This document shows positions 55,435-63,874 of a stretch of 64,000 nucleotides of DNA, in pieces. Every line of letters starts with the position of its first letter. Positions within the stretch are counted from its first letter, which is position 1. The stretch is taken from NCBI GenBank assembly GCA_021821945.1, contig JAJZTF010000013.1, positions 19,572-83,571 of the forward strand. Direction: 5' to 3'. Both the position numbers and the translations under genes were made by a program. The notes under the pieces are model-generated. The model made no database searches. It was given only the letters and a program-made list of their open reading frames with translations, and was not told the DNA's origin. This DNA is from Pseudomonadota bacterium (lineage in GTDB: Bacteria > Pseudomonadota > Gammaproteobacteria > Burkholderiales > Gallionellaceae).

Positions 55435-57438
55435 ATGACAGTTTTTTCTACTCCACCTGACTTCAATCGATTGCCACTACGCGCTTTAGTCGCTTGCGCC
55501 CTACGCAGCGCCAGCCGCGTCCAGCCGTTAATCCAGGAACGTGATTCCGCAACTACTGGAAACACTAAACTTTCCAATGCACGCGTTAACAATATTGCAC
55601 TTCTACTCTGTCAGACATTTTGTCGCGAGGGACTCAACGTTGGCTCGCGTCTTTCGGATCTTGTAGACGAGGCGAAGTGGAATCCGCCCAGAGAATTTTC
55701 CGACGAGGCCTATCACCCTGCCTTGGAATCCGGGAGAGCGACTTTCTTTGCCACACAAAACGCTGCGTTTGGGAACAAGGCCATGCCAGGAGTTGCAACT
55801 ATTAGCACTGCAACAGCCGTTCGTGAGCAAACAACCGCTGCAATCCAATTCGCATTGGAAGCCGTTTGCGTGTTAGGAAAAGATGCCCAAAACTTGCTGC
55901 AGAATGCAGTAGACCGCGATGTTGCACAGCTAGCATCACTAAACTTGGGGTTCTATCCGGAAATCGGAGGATTTCTCGATCCAACGGAAACAGGACCGCT
56001 TGGTGCACTCTGGCCATCTGGCGAGCCAACGGACCTAAGAGCATTAGATAAAACCACCGAGTTAGCTCGTCCAGCCACCTTCCTAGCTGCCCCCCAAACC
56101 GCGTCTACAGCATTTAGCCAAATGACAGATATAGGAAACGCGGTTGAGCCCAATCCCACAACTTCCCAGCCTCCAAGGCTATGCCGCTATTTCCGCCCAA
56201 ACCGTCTTATCCAGGCCCTGAGAGAGAAGAAGTTGTACTGCGCCACACTCTCTAGCTTCAATGACCCTTTTGATGGGCAACTCTATTCACATTACCGGTT
56301 TGGGAAAAAGGAGCTGATTGTCGCTGTCCGCGAAGAAATCACCCGCCTCAATATTAGCGGTGAACGGGTCCCTGATAGTGAATCTCCCCTGCCGCTACAA
56401 GCACTGATTCAGCTCTACCAAGATGGCGCATTTGAAGGAATGACTTCCGACGTTTTCTTAGAGTTTGTTAGTTCATCTCTCGAATCGCAAAAATTTAATT
56501 TTGAGCCGCCCGAGGTCGAGCGCACAGTTATCCCACAACTCGCTGATCAGGTCCGCGTACTTTGTTTCTCGGAAGAGCACGACAATCTTTTACTCTGGGC
56601 TCATTACACCGAAGACCATAAGGGAGGTGTTATTCGCCTACGATCCGATAAAGGATCTCCATACCTTCCCCTAGCGCAACCTGTTCGATATTCCAGAGAC
56701 ATCCCCCCCAATGCAACGCCCTCTGATGTAGCCCGGACACTACTTGGATTCTCCATAGACTCGCGCGCGCAAATGGCACGACAGTTCTACACAAAGAGCC
56801 AAAACTGGGCGTATGAGAAGGAATGGCGTGTTCTAATGAAACACCAGCATCTCGATAAAAATCATTGCGCGGAAATTCTCGAAGATGACATCGAAGCGAT
56901 CTACCTTGGCTGTCGCATGAATCTTTCCGAAAAGCGATCTGTCCTTGATATCGTTGAGGAACAATATCCAAACGCAACGGTATACCAAATGCTAAAAGAC
57001 GACCAAGAGTTTTGTCTGAACGTTGTCCCTGTCTATAGTTCAATCAACGCACCCGCCGAAGATACTTCGCAGAGAATCTCACAGTTAAACGAGCTGTATC
57101 GCAGCTGTTTGAAAATGTACCTCCGATTTTGGAACGAACCGCAGTGGCAAGAGGATCTTTTCACCTTAGAAATGCTTAAGTTAGATGCCACCCTAGGACA
57201 GCGATCACCCCCCGCGATACGACGGATTTTTCGTCAAATGCTTGATCAGTTACAGCACACGTTCAAACAAAATGCATCACATCAATCAGCAGAGAATGTA
57301 TCTCACAAATTATCGGAGGACGAAAAAATAGCAATGCTTCGACCATCAGCGATATTGTTAAGGGAGTTGTGCGACGTAATGAATGAGCATTTAGTTTCGC
57401 TTGGTGGGACGCCAATAGATATAAATTCTCCCACGTGA
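55435..57438 (+). CDS. Large protein with C-terminal DUF2971 domain and unassigned N-terminus
   Basis: The start chosen is the ATG at 55435, with GGAG upstream; an ATG at 55387 has no ribosome site. The 667-residue product has an unassigned helical N-terminal half (about 1-245, starting with a LPLRALVACALRSASRVQPLI helix) and a DUF2971 domain (about 246-535; YRYF-like LCRYFRP, FNDPFDG, LLLWAHYTEDHKGGVIRL, WAYEKEWRVL). The last 130 residues are helical. DUF2971 proteins are often found in defence or mobile regions, but no mechanism is known. Base composition is lower in GC than the housekeeping genes. Confidence 0.75.
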   Translation: MTVFSTPPDFNRLPLRALVACALRSASRVQPLIQERDSATTGNTKLSNARVNNIALLLCQTFCREGLNVGSRLSDLVDEAKWNPPREFSDEAYHPALESGRATFFATQNAAFGNKAMPGVATISTATAVREQTTAAIQFALEAVCVLGKDAQNLLQNAVDRDVAQLASLNLGFYPEIGGFLDPTETGPLGALWPSGEPTDLRALDKTTELARPATFLAAPQTASTAFSQMTDIGNAVEPNPTTSQPPRLCRYFRPNRLIQALREKKLYCATLSSFNDPFDGQLYSHYRFGKKELIVAVREEITRLNISGERVPDSESPLPLQALIQLYQDGAFEGMTSDVFLEFVSSSLESQKFNFEPPEVERTVIPQLADQVRVLCFSEEHDNLLLWAHYTEDHKGGVIRLRSDKGSPYLPLAQPVRYSRDIPPNATPSDVARTLLGFSIDSRAQMARQFYTKSQNWAYEKEWRVLMKHQHLDKNHCAEILEDDIEAIYLGCRMNLSEKRSVLDIVEEQYPNATVYQMLKDDQEFCLNVVPVYSSINAPAEDTSQRISQLNELYRSCLKMYLRFWNEPQWQEDLFTLEMLKLDATLGQRSPPAIRRIFRQMLDQLQHTFKQNASHQSAENVSHKLSEDEKIAMLRPSAILLRELCDVMNEHLVSLGGTPIDINSPT

Positions 57439-57478
57439 CGTTTATTCGTCCATAGTAAATGAAGTGGGTGCAGAACGA

Positions 57479-57835
57479 TCATTTCGATATCCATTTCGTT
57501 TTCACCCAAAACAGCACGAACTGAAAACCCACGAACAACGCACCGCAGGTAACAGCCATCGAAACATCTCCCTTGGCTGACGCGATGCCGGCAAGGAAAG
57601 CATAGAAATACATCATCATTCGGGTGCTGGATGCGAATTGCTCATATTGTCTCTCGCTCATCTTGAAGCTCCGGATGTACCCCAAGAAGGAGAAATCCGG
57701 CGTCTTGGGAATCTTTGGAGTCTCTGTAGTCTCCGACGTCTCCTGCCTCTTTGACCATAACGCCCAAGCCGTTAAAGCTATCGCCCAAACGGTTGTGATC
57801 CCCATCGATATGTAAATTGCCATTTCCGTGGTCAT
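57479..57835 (-). CDS. Small membrane protein (118 aa), unknown
   Basis: The product has a first helix (about 4-27), a cytoplasmic Glu/Thr/Lys/Pro-rich linker, and two closer helices (about 72-112). No family is recognised. Its ATG overlaps the stop of the 162-residue membrane gene, so they form an operon with the tyrosine recombinase gene upstream. Confidence 0.65.
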   Translation of the reverse strand: MTTEMAIYISMGITTVWAIALTAWALWSKRQETSETTETPKIPKTPDFSFLGYIRSFKMSERQYEQFASSTRMMMYFYAFLAGIASAKGDVSMAVTCGALFVGFQFVLFWVKTKWISK

Positions 57836-58320
57836 GATTTGCTTCCTTCCTTTTCTGATTTTCCGGGTTTGAAGAGGTCGTAGAACATGAAGATCAACAT
57901 CATAATCACGACAGCGTATACGGCATCAGTAATGAAGGATGCTCGCCTCTGGTCAGGCGTATCTGGTAATTTTACATCCGTGTCAGCATTGCCCAGGACA
58001 GCGGCCGACGAGAGCGTGACGAACCGATCATCATCGAGCAGGATTGCCCCATTCGAACCCAGAAAGCCGGAACTGTATCTCGCAATGATCGAGCAGCCTG
58101 AGGTCTCATGCTTTGGCACCAAGCCAAGGCTCGAGACGTAGTTGCAGCCCTCCCGGGTCAAAATCAGCTTCTGTGTGTGCATTTCCCGATACCGGTTCTC
58201 CTGGGATATGGCGACCATACAAAAAACTGCGACGAATAGGAAAATGAGGGCCATATTCACGTTTCGGTTTTGCTTCTTCTGTTTGTTTCTCATGTCAGGT
58301 TGCTGAATTTCTGCGTCCAT
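57832..58320 (-). CDS. Membrane protein with extracytoplasmic domain (162 aa), unknown
   Basis: The start is the ATG at 58320, after AAGGAG. One helix (about 21-40) is followed by an extracytoplasmic domain (about 41-130) with two Cys in GCNYVSSLG and SGCSIIAR that could form a disulfide, and a second helix (about 131-151). It begins 10 bp after the recombinase stop. Function is unknown; the arrangement implies a product made together with the recombinase. Confidence 0.65.
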   Translation of the reverse strand: MDAEIQQPDMRNKQKKQNRNVNMALIFLFVAVFCMVAISQENRYREMHTQKLILTREGCNYVSSLGLVPKHETSGCSIIARYSSGFLGSNGAILLDDDRFVTLSSAAVLGNADTDVKLPDTPDQRRASFITDAVYAVVIMMLIFMFYDLFKPGKSEKEGSKS

Positions 58321-58330
58321 TGTTGACTCC

Positions 58331-58969
58331 TTAGTCTTGCCAAAAATCTTTGAACCGATCTGCCGATAGCTGGGTATAGCGCACGGTATGCTGGATGTTG
58401 CGATGTCCCAGGTAATGCTGGATCGCGCGTGTGTCCTGTCCTGCCTGCGCCAGCTTGTAACCGCAGGCATGACGCAACATGTGGGGGTGAACAGGGAACG
58501 GCAGCTTGGCTTCTTTTCCTGCTCTGCCAAACACCTTGCGGATCGCATCCGGTGTCAGCGGGGCTTTGCGTTCGCTGCTGAATACGTAAGGCATGGTGGG
58601 GTAATCGCGCTGCAGCCGCCTCAATGCTCTCAGCTCCGGTCCGCGTAACGGGTGAACGCTGGGATTGCCCTGCTTCAGTCGATTGACATGCATCAATCCC
58701 TGCCGGAGATCGATCTGCTCCCATCGCAGGCTGACCAGCTCGGTCACCCGCAGCCCATGACGGAACGACAGCATGATCAGCGTCGCATCGCGATGACCAT
58801 GACGTCCAACTTTTCCAGCAGCATCGATCAACTGATCGACCTCTTGTTCTGTCAGATATTCCCGGCTCCGGTAGTCCGCATTTTTGCGGCGAATCGGAAC
58901 TTTCCGGTTTTCGGTGTTTGGCGCATCCCGCTTCGGGAACGGCAACACCGCATGATTGCTCGATGCCAT
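58331..58969 (-). CDS. Small tyrosine recombinase/integrase
   Basis: The start chosen is the ATG at 58969 (MASSNHAV). The 212-residue enzyme keeps the full catalytic set: Arg74 (HGLRVTEL), His163 and Arg166 (HPHMLRHA), His189 (YLGHR) and nucleophile Tyr198 (HTVRYTQ). It is short, like FimB/FimE-type recombinases, lacking a large arm-binding domain. It may integrate or invert DNA in this region; the target site is not identified. Confidence 0.88.
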   Translation of the reverse strand: MASSNHAVLPFPKRDAPNTENRKVPIRRKNADYRSREYLTEQEVDQLIDAAGKVGRHGHRDATLIMLSFRHGLRVTELVSLRWEQIDLRQGLMHVNRLKQGNPSVHPLRGPELRALRRLQRDYPTMPYVFSSERKAPLTPDAIRKVFGRAGKEAKLPFPVHPHMLRHACGYKLAQAGQDTRAIQHYLGHRNIQHTVRYTQLSADRFKDFWQD

Positions 58970-58979
58970 TTCGTGAACT

Positions 58980-59026
58980 CTCCGTATAAGGGGCTTTTTA
59001 CGGAAAGTTTCTCGATCTCCGTATAT
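58980..59026. promoter_or_regulatory. Repeated CTCCGTATA motifs before the recombinase gene
   Basis: CTCCGTATA occurs at 58980-58988 and 59018-59026, with an inverted TTTACGGA at 58997-59004 between them. The three elements lie just upstream of the recombinase ATG and could be binding sites for the recombinase or a regulator. Confidence 0.4.
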
Positions 59027-59234
59027 CAACCCGCCGATACAACATACACGAGTCGATCAATTTCCCAAGTTTTTTCGTACAAAAACCTCCCGATTCCATC
59101 TACAGAAGAATGACAAACACACCAACATAAAAAAATAAAAAAAAGTGGCAAAACGAGCCAGTTTCTCTGATCGACTTCTGTATGCTGTTCTCCATCACCG
59201 CGATTCCGCGATGCAATAAACAGGAGACATACAG

Positions 59235-59981
59235 ATGAACAAACTGAAAGTTTTTACGCAAGCCACGGACTCACCCGACACCTTCCTGGTGTACTGGACC
59301 AACAATCTGATCAGCCCCAAGGGCGTGATCAAAACTACCGTGCCGGAGAACATGGATGACAAGATGATCGTCGCTGAACTGCGCGCGATTCAATATCTGC
59401 TTGAAGAGCGCTCGGTACTTGGAGAACATGCTATCGGGAATGCCCATATGCACATCACCGTATCCCTGGGCGCCATCAAGAAGCTCAAGCTCGGACGTTC
59501 CGACAAAGCCCATCTGGCACGATATGCCGAGTTCCTCTGCACCCGGTTTGCCGGATGCCAGATCGAAGTCGACAAGGATGATCGCGTCTTCAAGGATAGC
59601 GCTCCCGAGCAGACCGAACTGATGGTGACAGCCCCGGTACCGGAAAACGTCGAGATGCGCGGCATTGGGCGGGTCAGTGTCACTCGCCATGTACTAGAGC
59701 GCATGGCCAAGCGTCTTCCAACCGATCGCGCAGGGGACCCAGCCAAGGCTTGGAAAATGCTGCAGCGCATGGCATCCGACCCTTCCGTCAGGGAAGTCGG
59801 GCGCAACAGCGACGTCTTCACCCGGCTGGCCTTCCTGAAACGTGGGCAGGCTGAAGGACGTTACTTCCTGAACCCCAAGATGAACATGATCCTTGTCGTG
59901 GCCGACAATGCGCGCGGGAAAAACCTGGTGACCACCTATTCTGCGAATTCGCGGTTCTTCAACATGACGGCAGCAGCCTAG
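59235..59981 (+). CDS. Hypothetical protein (248 aa), plasmid/element type
   Basis: The ATG has a good AGGAG site. Residues about 15-120 (FLVYWTNNL, ELRAIQYLLEE) weakly recall RNase-H-like folds but lack clear catalytic acids. Residues about 148-245 form a second domain (VSVTRHVLERMAKRLP, then FLNPKMNMILVVAD). No family could be named. It is the first of three tandem genes of unknown role. Confidence 0.6.
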   Translation: MNKLKVFTQATDSPDTFLVYWTNNLISPKGVIKTTVPENMDDKMIVAELRAIQYLLEERSVLGEHAIGNAHMHITVSLGAIKKLKLGRSDKAHLARYAEFLCTRFAGCQIEVDKDDRVFKDSAPEQTELMVTAPVPENVEMRGIGRVSVTRHVLERMAKRLPTDRAGDPAKAWKMLQRMASDPSVREVGRNSDVFTRLAFLKRGQAEGRYFLNPKMNMILVVADNARGKNLVTTYSANSRFFNMTAAA

Positions 59982-59997
59982 AAAGACAGGAGGCATC

Positions 59998-60651
59998 ATG
60001 CTCACACTCAGCCAATTCAAGCAGCTCAAGCGTTACAAGGCCCGTGCACTTCAATACACGCATCTGGACGAAAGCCATCTCCTCAGAGACTACCGGAACG
60101 ACCAGCGGGCCAAACCCGAATTCAGGCACATTCATTATGTTGGTTTCGAGGTCTGCACTGAGGATCAGACGTTCTACTATCACACGTCCATCCTGTCGGA
60201 CTGTATGGAGGCGATCTATGACGGCGTCACCGCCATACGCAAGGGGCTGCACAAGCGATTCGCGCCATTGCAAAAACTGACGTTGATCTATCTTCGGAGC
60301 TACCTGACTGCCGATGAGGACCAATTGGATGCTGACGTCCAGGCATCGATGCGCACTCAAACCGACGCCTTCGCCTGCAAAAAGAAGATCAACCAGTTCA
60401 TTGCGTTCACGATGGTCGGCAACCGTCGAGTCGCCCGCCTGCAGGCAGAAGGGCGAGACGCCATCGAGATCTCTATCCGGCTAGATACGCATGTACAAGA
60501 ATTGCACAAAGAAGAGAATCGCACTTTCTTGTGGATATGCGCGGCGCATCCGGTTTCTGTCGAATTCAGCGAGCATTTCGATTATGCTGCAACCCGACTC
60601 AAGATGATAATCGACGAATCTGTGGATTGGACATCATGCACAATACACTGA
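59998..60651 (+). CDS. Hypothetical protein (217 aa)
   Basis: The ATG is preceded by a perfect AGGAGG. The product is soluble with mixed helices and strands, and has no recognised motif. It follows the 248-residue gene by 16 bp and overlaps a small gene at its 3' end, so the three probably share a transcript. Confidence 0.6.
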   Translation: MLTLSQFKQLKRYKARALQYTHLDESHLLRDYRNDQRAKPEFRHIHYVGFEVCTEDQTFYYHTSILSDCMEAIYDGVTAIRKGLHKRFAPLQKLTLIYLRSYLTADEDQLDADVQASMRTQTDAFACKKKINQFIAFTMVGNRRVARLQAEGRDAIEISIRLDTHVQELHKEENRTFLWICAAHPVSVEFSEHFDYAATRLKMIIDESVDWTSCTIH

Positions 60652-60794
60652 ACATGGCGACACAGGAGTTCAAACAGGGATTGGCGAAAGGGTGGATCGG
60701 CGCATGGCGATATGGGTACTTTGCGCCGATCACCGCCTTGAAGCTGGCCATTACTCGTCCTGGCAGTTACTTCTGGCATATCCGCGCGCTGTAA
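60636..60794 (+). CDS. Small protein (52 aa), unknown
   Basis: The ATG at 60636 lies inside the end of the previous gene. The peptide (KGWIGAWRYGYFAPITALKLA, ending YFWHIRAL) has an amphipathic or weakly hydrophobic middle. The ribosome site is poor and it may not be expressed. Confidence 0.4.
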   Translation: MHNTLNMATQEFKQGLAKGWIGAWRYGYFAPITALKLAITRPGSYFWHIRAL

Positions 60795-60919
60795 GAATGT
60801 GCTACTGGCGAGGAAACTACCCGATACCGCACGCCCCCGCACGAAAGAAACAAGCATAGAAACCAAATCTACGCACATCACTCCGGTGGGTGGCAACAAA
60901 CAAATCGTCAGGCTGCAAT

Positions 60920-60981
60920 GAACCTGTTGCGGCCCCTCGGCCACCCAGCTTTGCGGTCATTTGAATGGCTGCTGTACTTCG
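60920..60981. repeat. 62-bp direct repeat, left copy
   Basis: GAACCTGTTGCGGCCCCTCG begins this copy. It matches 63028-63089 except for four or five changes and a 1-base gap, with 31 identical bases at the start. The two copies face the same way and bracket the nuclease gene. Confidence 0.8.
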
Positions 60982-61288
60982 GGAGCAGTCATCAACCGGG
61001 GAAACCTCTTAGTCGGCTTCGGACGATCAACGGTAGCTGTCGAGTTACAGCCTTGAATGAAAGCAATCAATTTTTTGTGGGCACGGTGACCAAATCTCAA
61101 AAATTGCGTATCTTTCCTGCTGCCAAATTTTTATGGGCACAGGTTGGGCACAGGTTGGGCACGAGAATTTCTGCAGAAAAATTTATGACCATTAGTGTGG
61201 AAATCGGTAAATCAAGAGCTCAAATTCCGGCAATACATAACCGGAATGGCCCTATTTTCTCTCTCTTTGATAAGTTTCAGGTATTCAG

Positions 61289-61339
61289 ATTCCGGCAATT
61301 AGTGCACTTGAGGTGGATTATTCCGGCAATTAGTGCACT
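61289..61339. repeat. Two 20-bp repeats resembling IS21-family terminal repeats
   Basis: ATTCCGGCAATTAGTGCACT occurs exactly at 61289-61308 and 61320-61339, with a related ATTCCGGCAATACAT at 61224-61238. IS21-type ends carry multiple repeats of this style. No istA/istB genes are present. Confidence 0.5.
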
Positions 61340-61340
61340 A

Positions 61341-62723
61341 TCAGAACTCAGCCTTCGGTTGAATAGATTCCCAAGCACGCAAATATATTGCCTCTGCATC
61401 AGGAGTGGCGATAGTTGCTTGTAGCAGATTCTGCAACTCTTCCTGTGTGACTACAACCACGCCAGATTGCTTCGCTTGCTCAAGCTCACCCTTAACTTCT
61501 TCTTTAGTCTTGGCTGTTACGATAACCGGTAGCAACTTCAAATGGCTATTCCCTGAAGCTGCTATTCGTTTCCTTACGGCCTCAGTACGATCTACCAAAT
61601 TAGCCAGCTTGTTTTGGGCTTTAAGAATACCAGTGGTACATTCAACAACCATGATGTTGCCTTGTGGACTAGTAGCCAATATATCTGCGGCATCCGAAGA
61701 GCGGTCAGTTCCCCCAGCTTGGGTAACATTGAAGCCGAGCATCCACATCAGCCAAGCGACTCCGAATTCAAAATCTCTTGAATTCTTCCGTGGATTTTGT
61801 TCTTCGAATAGGTAATCACGAAGTATGGTCAGCTTTTCGTCAGATGCCTCAAGGGAAACCCGACGTGCGTTTTGAGAGTGGGCGGGATCCACGACCCACC
61901 ACTGATGTTGGGCGTATCCGTTATACGAGGCGACACAATGCAGTACTGCTCCTTCTTGTATACCTACCCATCCTTTGCCTCGAAGAAAACCATCCTGTTC
62001 ATTCCATTCCAGGTCATGCCCTTTAATCGCCCCTCTACCAATAACTTTGCCATGTAAGAATACGCGATAGCCAATTTGGCATTTATTCCTGTTAAGGCTT
62101 TTTGCAAGCATAATGCACGGCGCAGCATTATCACCTTTAACGCTTGAGCTTTGGTCTATAAATGCGACCGTGTATGCGACAATCTCGATTGTCGCCGAGT
62201 CTGAACGTTTTCCGCCGAGTACAAGTTGTATAAGCAACTCATCGACTGAATCATACGGCTGGGGCTGTGCTTTAAGCTCCCAGTCGAACTTCCATAGGTC
62301 CATGAACAAATGCTTAGATTCTCCAGATATTGTAAGCACAGGCAACCTATTTCCGCTTGCAATGCCCTCCTGATGAAACGGGTCAAAATATGCTGAATAA
62401 TCCCCGTGACTCGATTTTGGGAAAATAAGCTTCCCATAGGGCGTGATTAAAGCGCCATCGCTCACAATAACATCAACTATCTGTCTGATACCAAGCCCCA
62501 ATTCTGACAACGGGAAATGTCCAGCCATCATGCTTTGAGTCTCGATATGTATTTTGGGAATAGCGGATGGTGCAGCGTTCAAAAATAGCCTGGCTTGGAG
62601 TAGGAAAGTTTCGCTGTTTTTGCGAACGGCAAAGAAACTAAATCCAACATTCGTATATGCGTCTTCCCACGGCTGAATCGTGGAAAAGAAATTATCAATT
62701 CTCTCTAGGTCGTATGAATTCAT
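61341..62723 (-). CDS. Putative PD-(D/E)XK nuclease (restriction endonuclease-like), 460 aa
   Basis: The start chosen is the ATG at 62723 (MNSYDLERID); no strong ribosome site is seen. The N-terminal 300 residues are unassigned. Residues about 317-440 look like an Mrr-type nuclease core: DFEFGVAWLMWMLGF, then Asp347 in DAADIL and the strand IMVVECTTG with Glu361. The usual ExK is ECT, so activity is uncertain. No methyltransferase or specificity partner adjoins, so it may be a stand-alone defence nuclease. Confidence 0.7.
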   Translation of the reverse strand: MNSYDLERIDNFFSTIQPWEDAYTNVGFSFFAVRKNSETFLLQARLFLNAAPSAIPKIHIETQSMMAGHFPLSELGLGIRQIVDVIVSDGALITPYGKLIFPKSSHGDYSAYFDPFHQEGIASGNRLPVLTISGESKHLFMDLWKFDWELKAQPQPYDSVDELLIQLVLGGKRSDSATIEIVAYTVAFIDQSSSVKGDNAAPCIMLAKSLNRNKCQIGYRVFLHGKVIGRGAIKGHDLEWNEQDGFLRGKGWVGIQEGAVLHCVASYNGYAQHQWWVVDPAHSQNARRVSLEASDEKLTILRDYLFEEQNPRKNSRDFEFGVAWLMWMLGFNVTQAGGTDRSSDAADILATSPQGNIMVVECTTGILKAQNKLANLVDRTEAVRKRIAASGNSHLKLLPVIVTAKTKEEVKGELEQAKQSGVVVVTQEELQNLLQATIATPDAEAIYLRAWESIQPKAEF

Positions 62724-63027
62724 GCTAATAGCCGTGATCGTGATAGTAAAACGCCAAAGGTGAATCCGTCCGCGATTCCGCAGGCAGCATTGTCTGCTAT
62801 CCATTAGGCAATGGACAACTGGGATATGATCGGCTATATGCAAACTAGGGTTGGGAATCTCATGTCCGTGCAGAAAATACTTCTCGCCGTTTCGTGCAAA
62901 ACCTGGTTGGATGTTCCGGGTAAGAAACTATTCCCTTTCGTGCATTTCAGGGTTGGAATGAGTCGGAAATCGTGTTCCGGATCCCGCTGACCGTCAGCTT
63001 ACTGGGGAATTGGCGTGTGGTGGCAAG

Positions 63028-63089
63028 GAACCTGTTGCGGCCCCTCGGCCACCCAGCTACGCGGACATTTAATGGCTGCTGTACTTCGG
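63028..63089. repeat. 62-bp direct repeat, right copy
   Basis: This is the second copy of the repeat at 60920-60981, same orientation, about 2.1 kb away. The preceding GTGGCAA is also shared in part. Confidence 0.8.
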
Positions 63090-63277
63090 AACCTACCGAA
63101 AGGCCAATTCACACGGCTCGGCCTATGTAGTGCGATACATAAGGCCGAACAGCGGGTACCAGAGAGCACTCAAATTCTTGATGCGAGAAATAACTTGGCA
63201 AAAATCAGGTGGGGATTTAAATTTGCGCAGAGAGGGTAATTCGTGGCGCGCATCAACACTTATTATCTCCTCGTCCG

Positions 63278-63303
63278 GTTTACACAGAATTCAGGACACG
63301 CTC
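63278..63303. mobile_element. Solo IS256-family-like end
   Basis: GTTTACACAGAATTC followed by AGGACACGCTC resembles the terminal inverted repeats of many IS256-family elements. No transposase is nearby, so this is a remnant. Confidence 0.4.
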
Positions 63304-63315
63304 AAAACAGGATAT

Positions 63316-63874
63316 TCAGTGGTTCACCTTACGGCAGTAGCAATAGACAAATTGCTGTGTCTTGCCTGCTGGGGTGTGATGAATTTCTTCTTTATGTTCG
63401 ATGAGATTAAACCCACCGCCAAATGCATCATGCAAGGATTCTGGGTTATATCGCACCACAGGAAGCCCGCTGCATTGGGTCGGCCCATTTTCACCAAAGG
63501 TGGCAACGATCACATGTCCACCTGGTCGGACAGCTCGCATAACCTGTTCGACATAGGCTTGGCGGTCTGTAGGGTCGGTTAAGAAATGGAAGACCGCACG
63601 GTCATGCCAGATATCTAAACTATGCTTAGGAAAATCTGCACGAGTGATATCGCTGCACAACCAGTGAACGGAATCTGCACTTTTACCTAAGCGCCGTTTT
63701 GCAACGTCAAGGGCGGTAGAAGAAAGATCAAGGATCGTGACGTCGGTATATCCCTCATTTACCAAATCATCCACCAGTGTCGAGGCTCCGCCACCTATGT
63801 CGATGACGGCAGCATCTTTCCCAAGGCCGGTATCGTGAATTAGCTTAAGAGATATATCTGCATGCTCTTGAAAC
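63316..63874 (-). pseudogene. Class I SAM-dependent methyltransferase, 5' end cut by an IS66-type insertion
   Basis: The frame codes for FQEHADISLKLI, the SAM-binding VIDIGGGAST, TILDLSSTALDVAKRRLG, DIWHDRAVFHFLTDP and PGGHVIVATFGENGP, a well-conserved methyltransferase. No start codon exists before the SAM loop except a GTG after it, and the frame runs into the IS66-type end at 63875. About 20 N-terminal residues are lost, probably by insertion. Confidence 0.8.
63867..63874. repeat. Predicted 8-bp target-site duplication (left copy)
   Basis: CTTGAAAC directly borders the IS66-type terminus. IS66 elements duplicate 8 bp, so the second copy should flank the other end of the element beyond this window. 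Confidence 0.5.

Larger units (their letters stand above)
60795..61340. other. Non-coding stretch with direct repeats and IS-end-like sequences
   Basis: I see no convincing gene. The stretch holds the first copy of a 62-bp direct repeat, an 11-bp tandem repeat (GGGCACAGGTT, 61135-61162) and three ATTCCGGCAAT motifs. It appears to be scarred mobile-element DNA. Confidence 0.55.
62724..63315. other. Non-coding stretch with repeat copy and IS remnants
   Basis: I see no gene. It contains sequences such as CGTGTTCCGG near 62971-62980 like those at IS21-family ends, the second 62-bp repeat copy and an IS256-type end. It separates the nuclease gene from the disrupted methyltransferase. Confidence 0.5.

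Noticed and set aside
51088..59234. Flanking attachment-site duplications for the tyrosine recombinase
   Set aside because: I compared the left AT-rich flank with sequences around the recombinase and found no convincing direct repeat; the right end may lie outside the window.
60918..61424. A 168-codon plus-strand frame starting in the left 62-bp repeat
   Set aside because: It runs through repeats and into the 3' end of the nuclease gene, and the second repeat copy does not keep the frame.
63130..63582. A 150-codon plus-strand frame
   Set aside because: Most of it is antisense to the methyltransferase remnant and it shows no conserved pattern.
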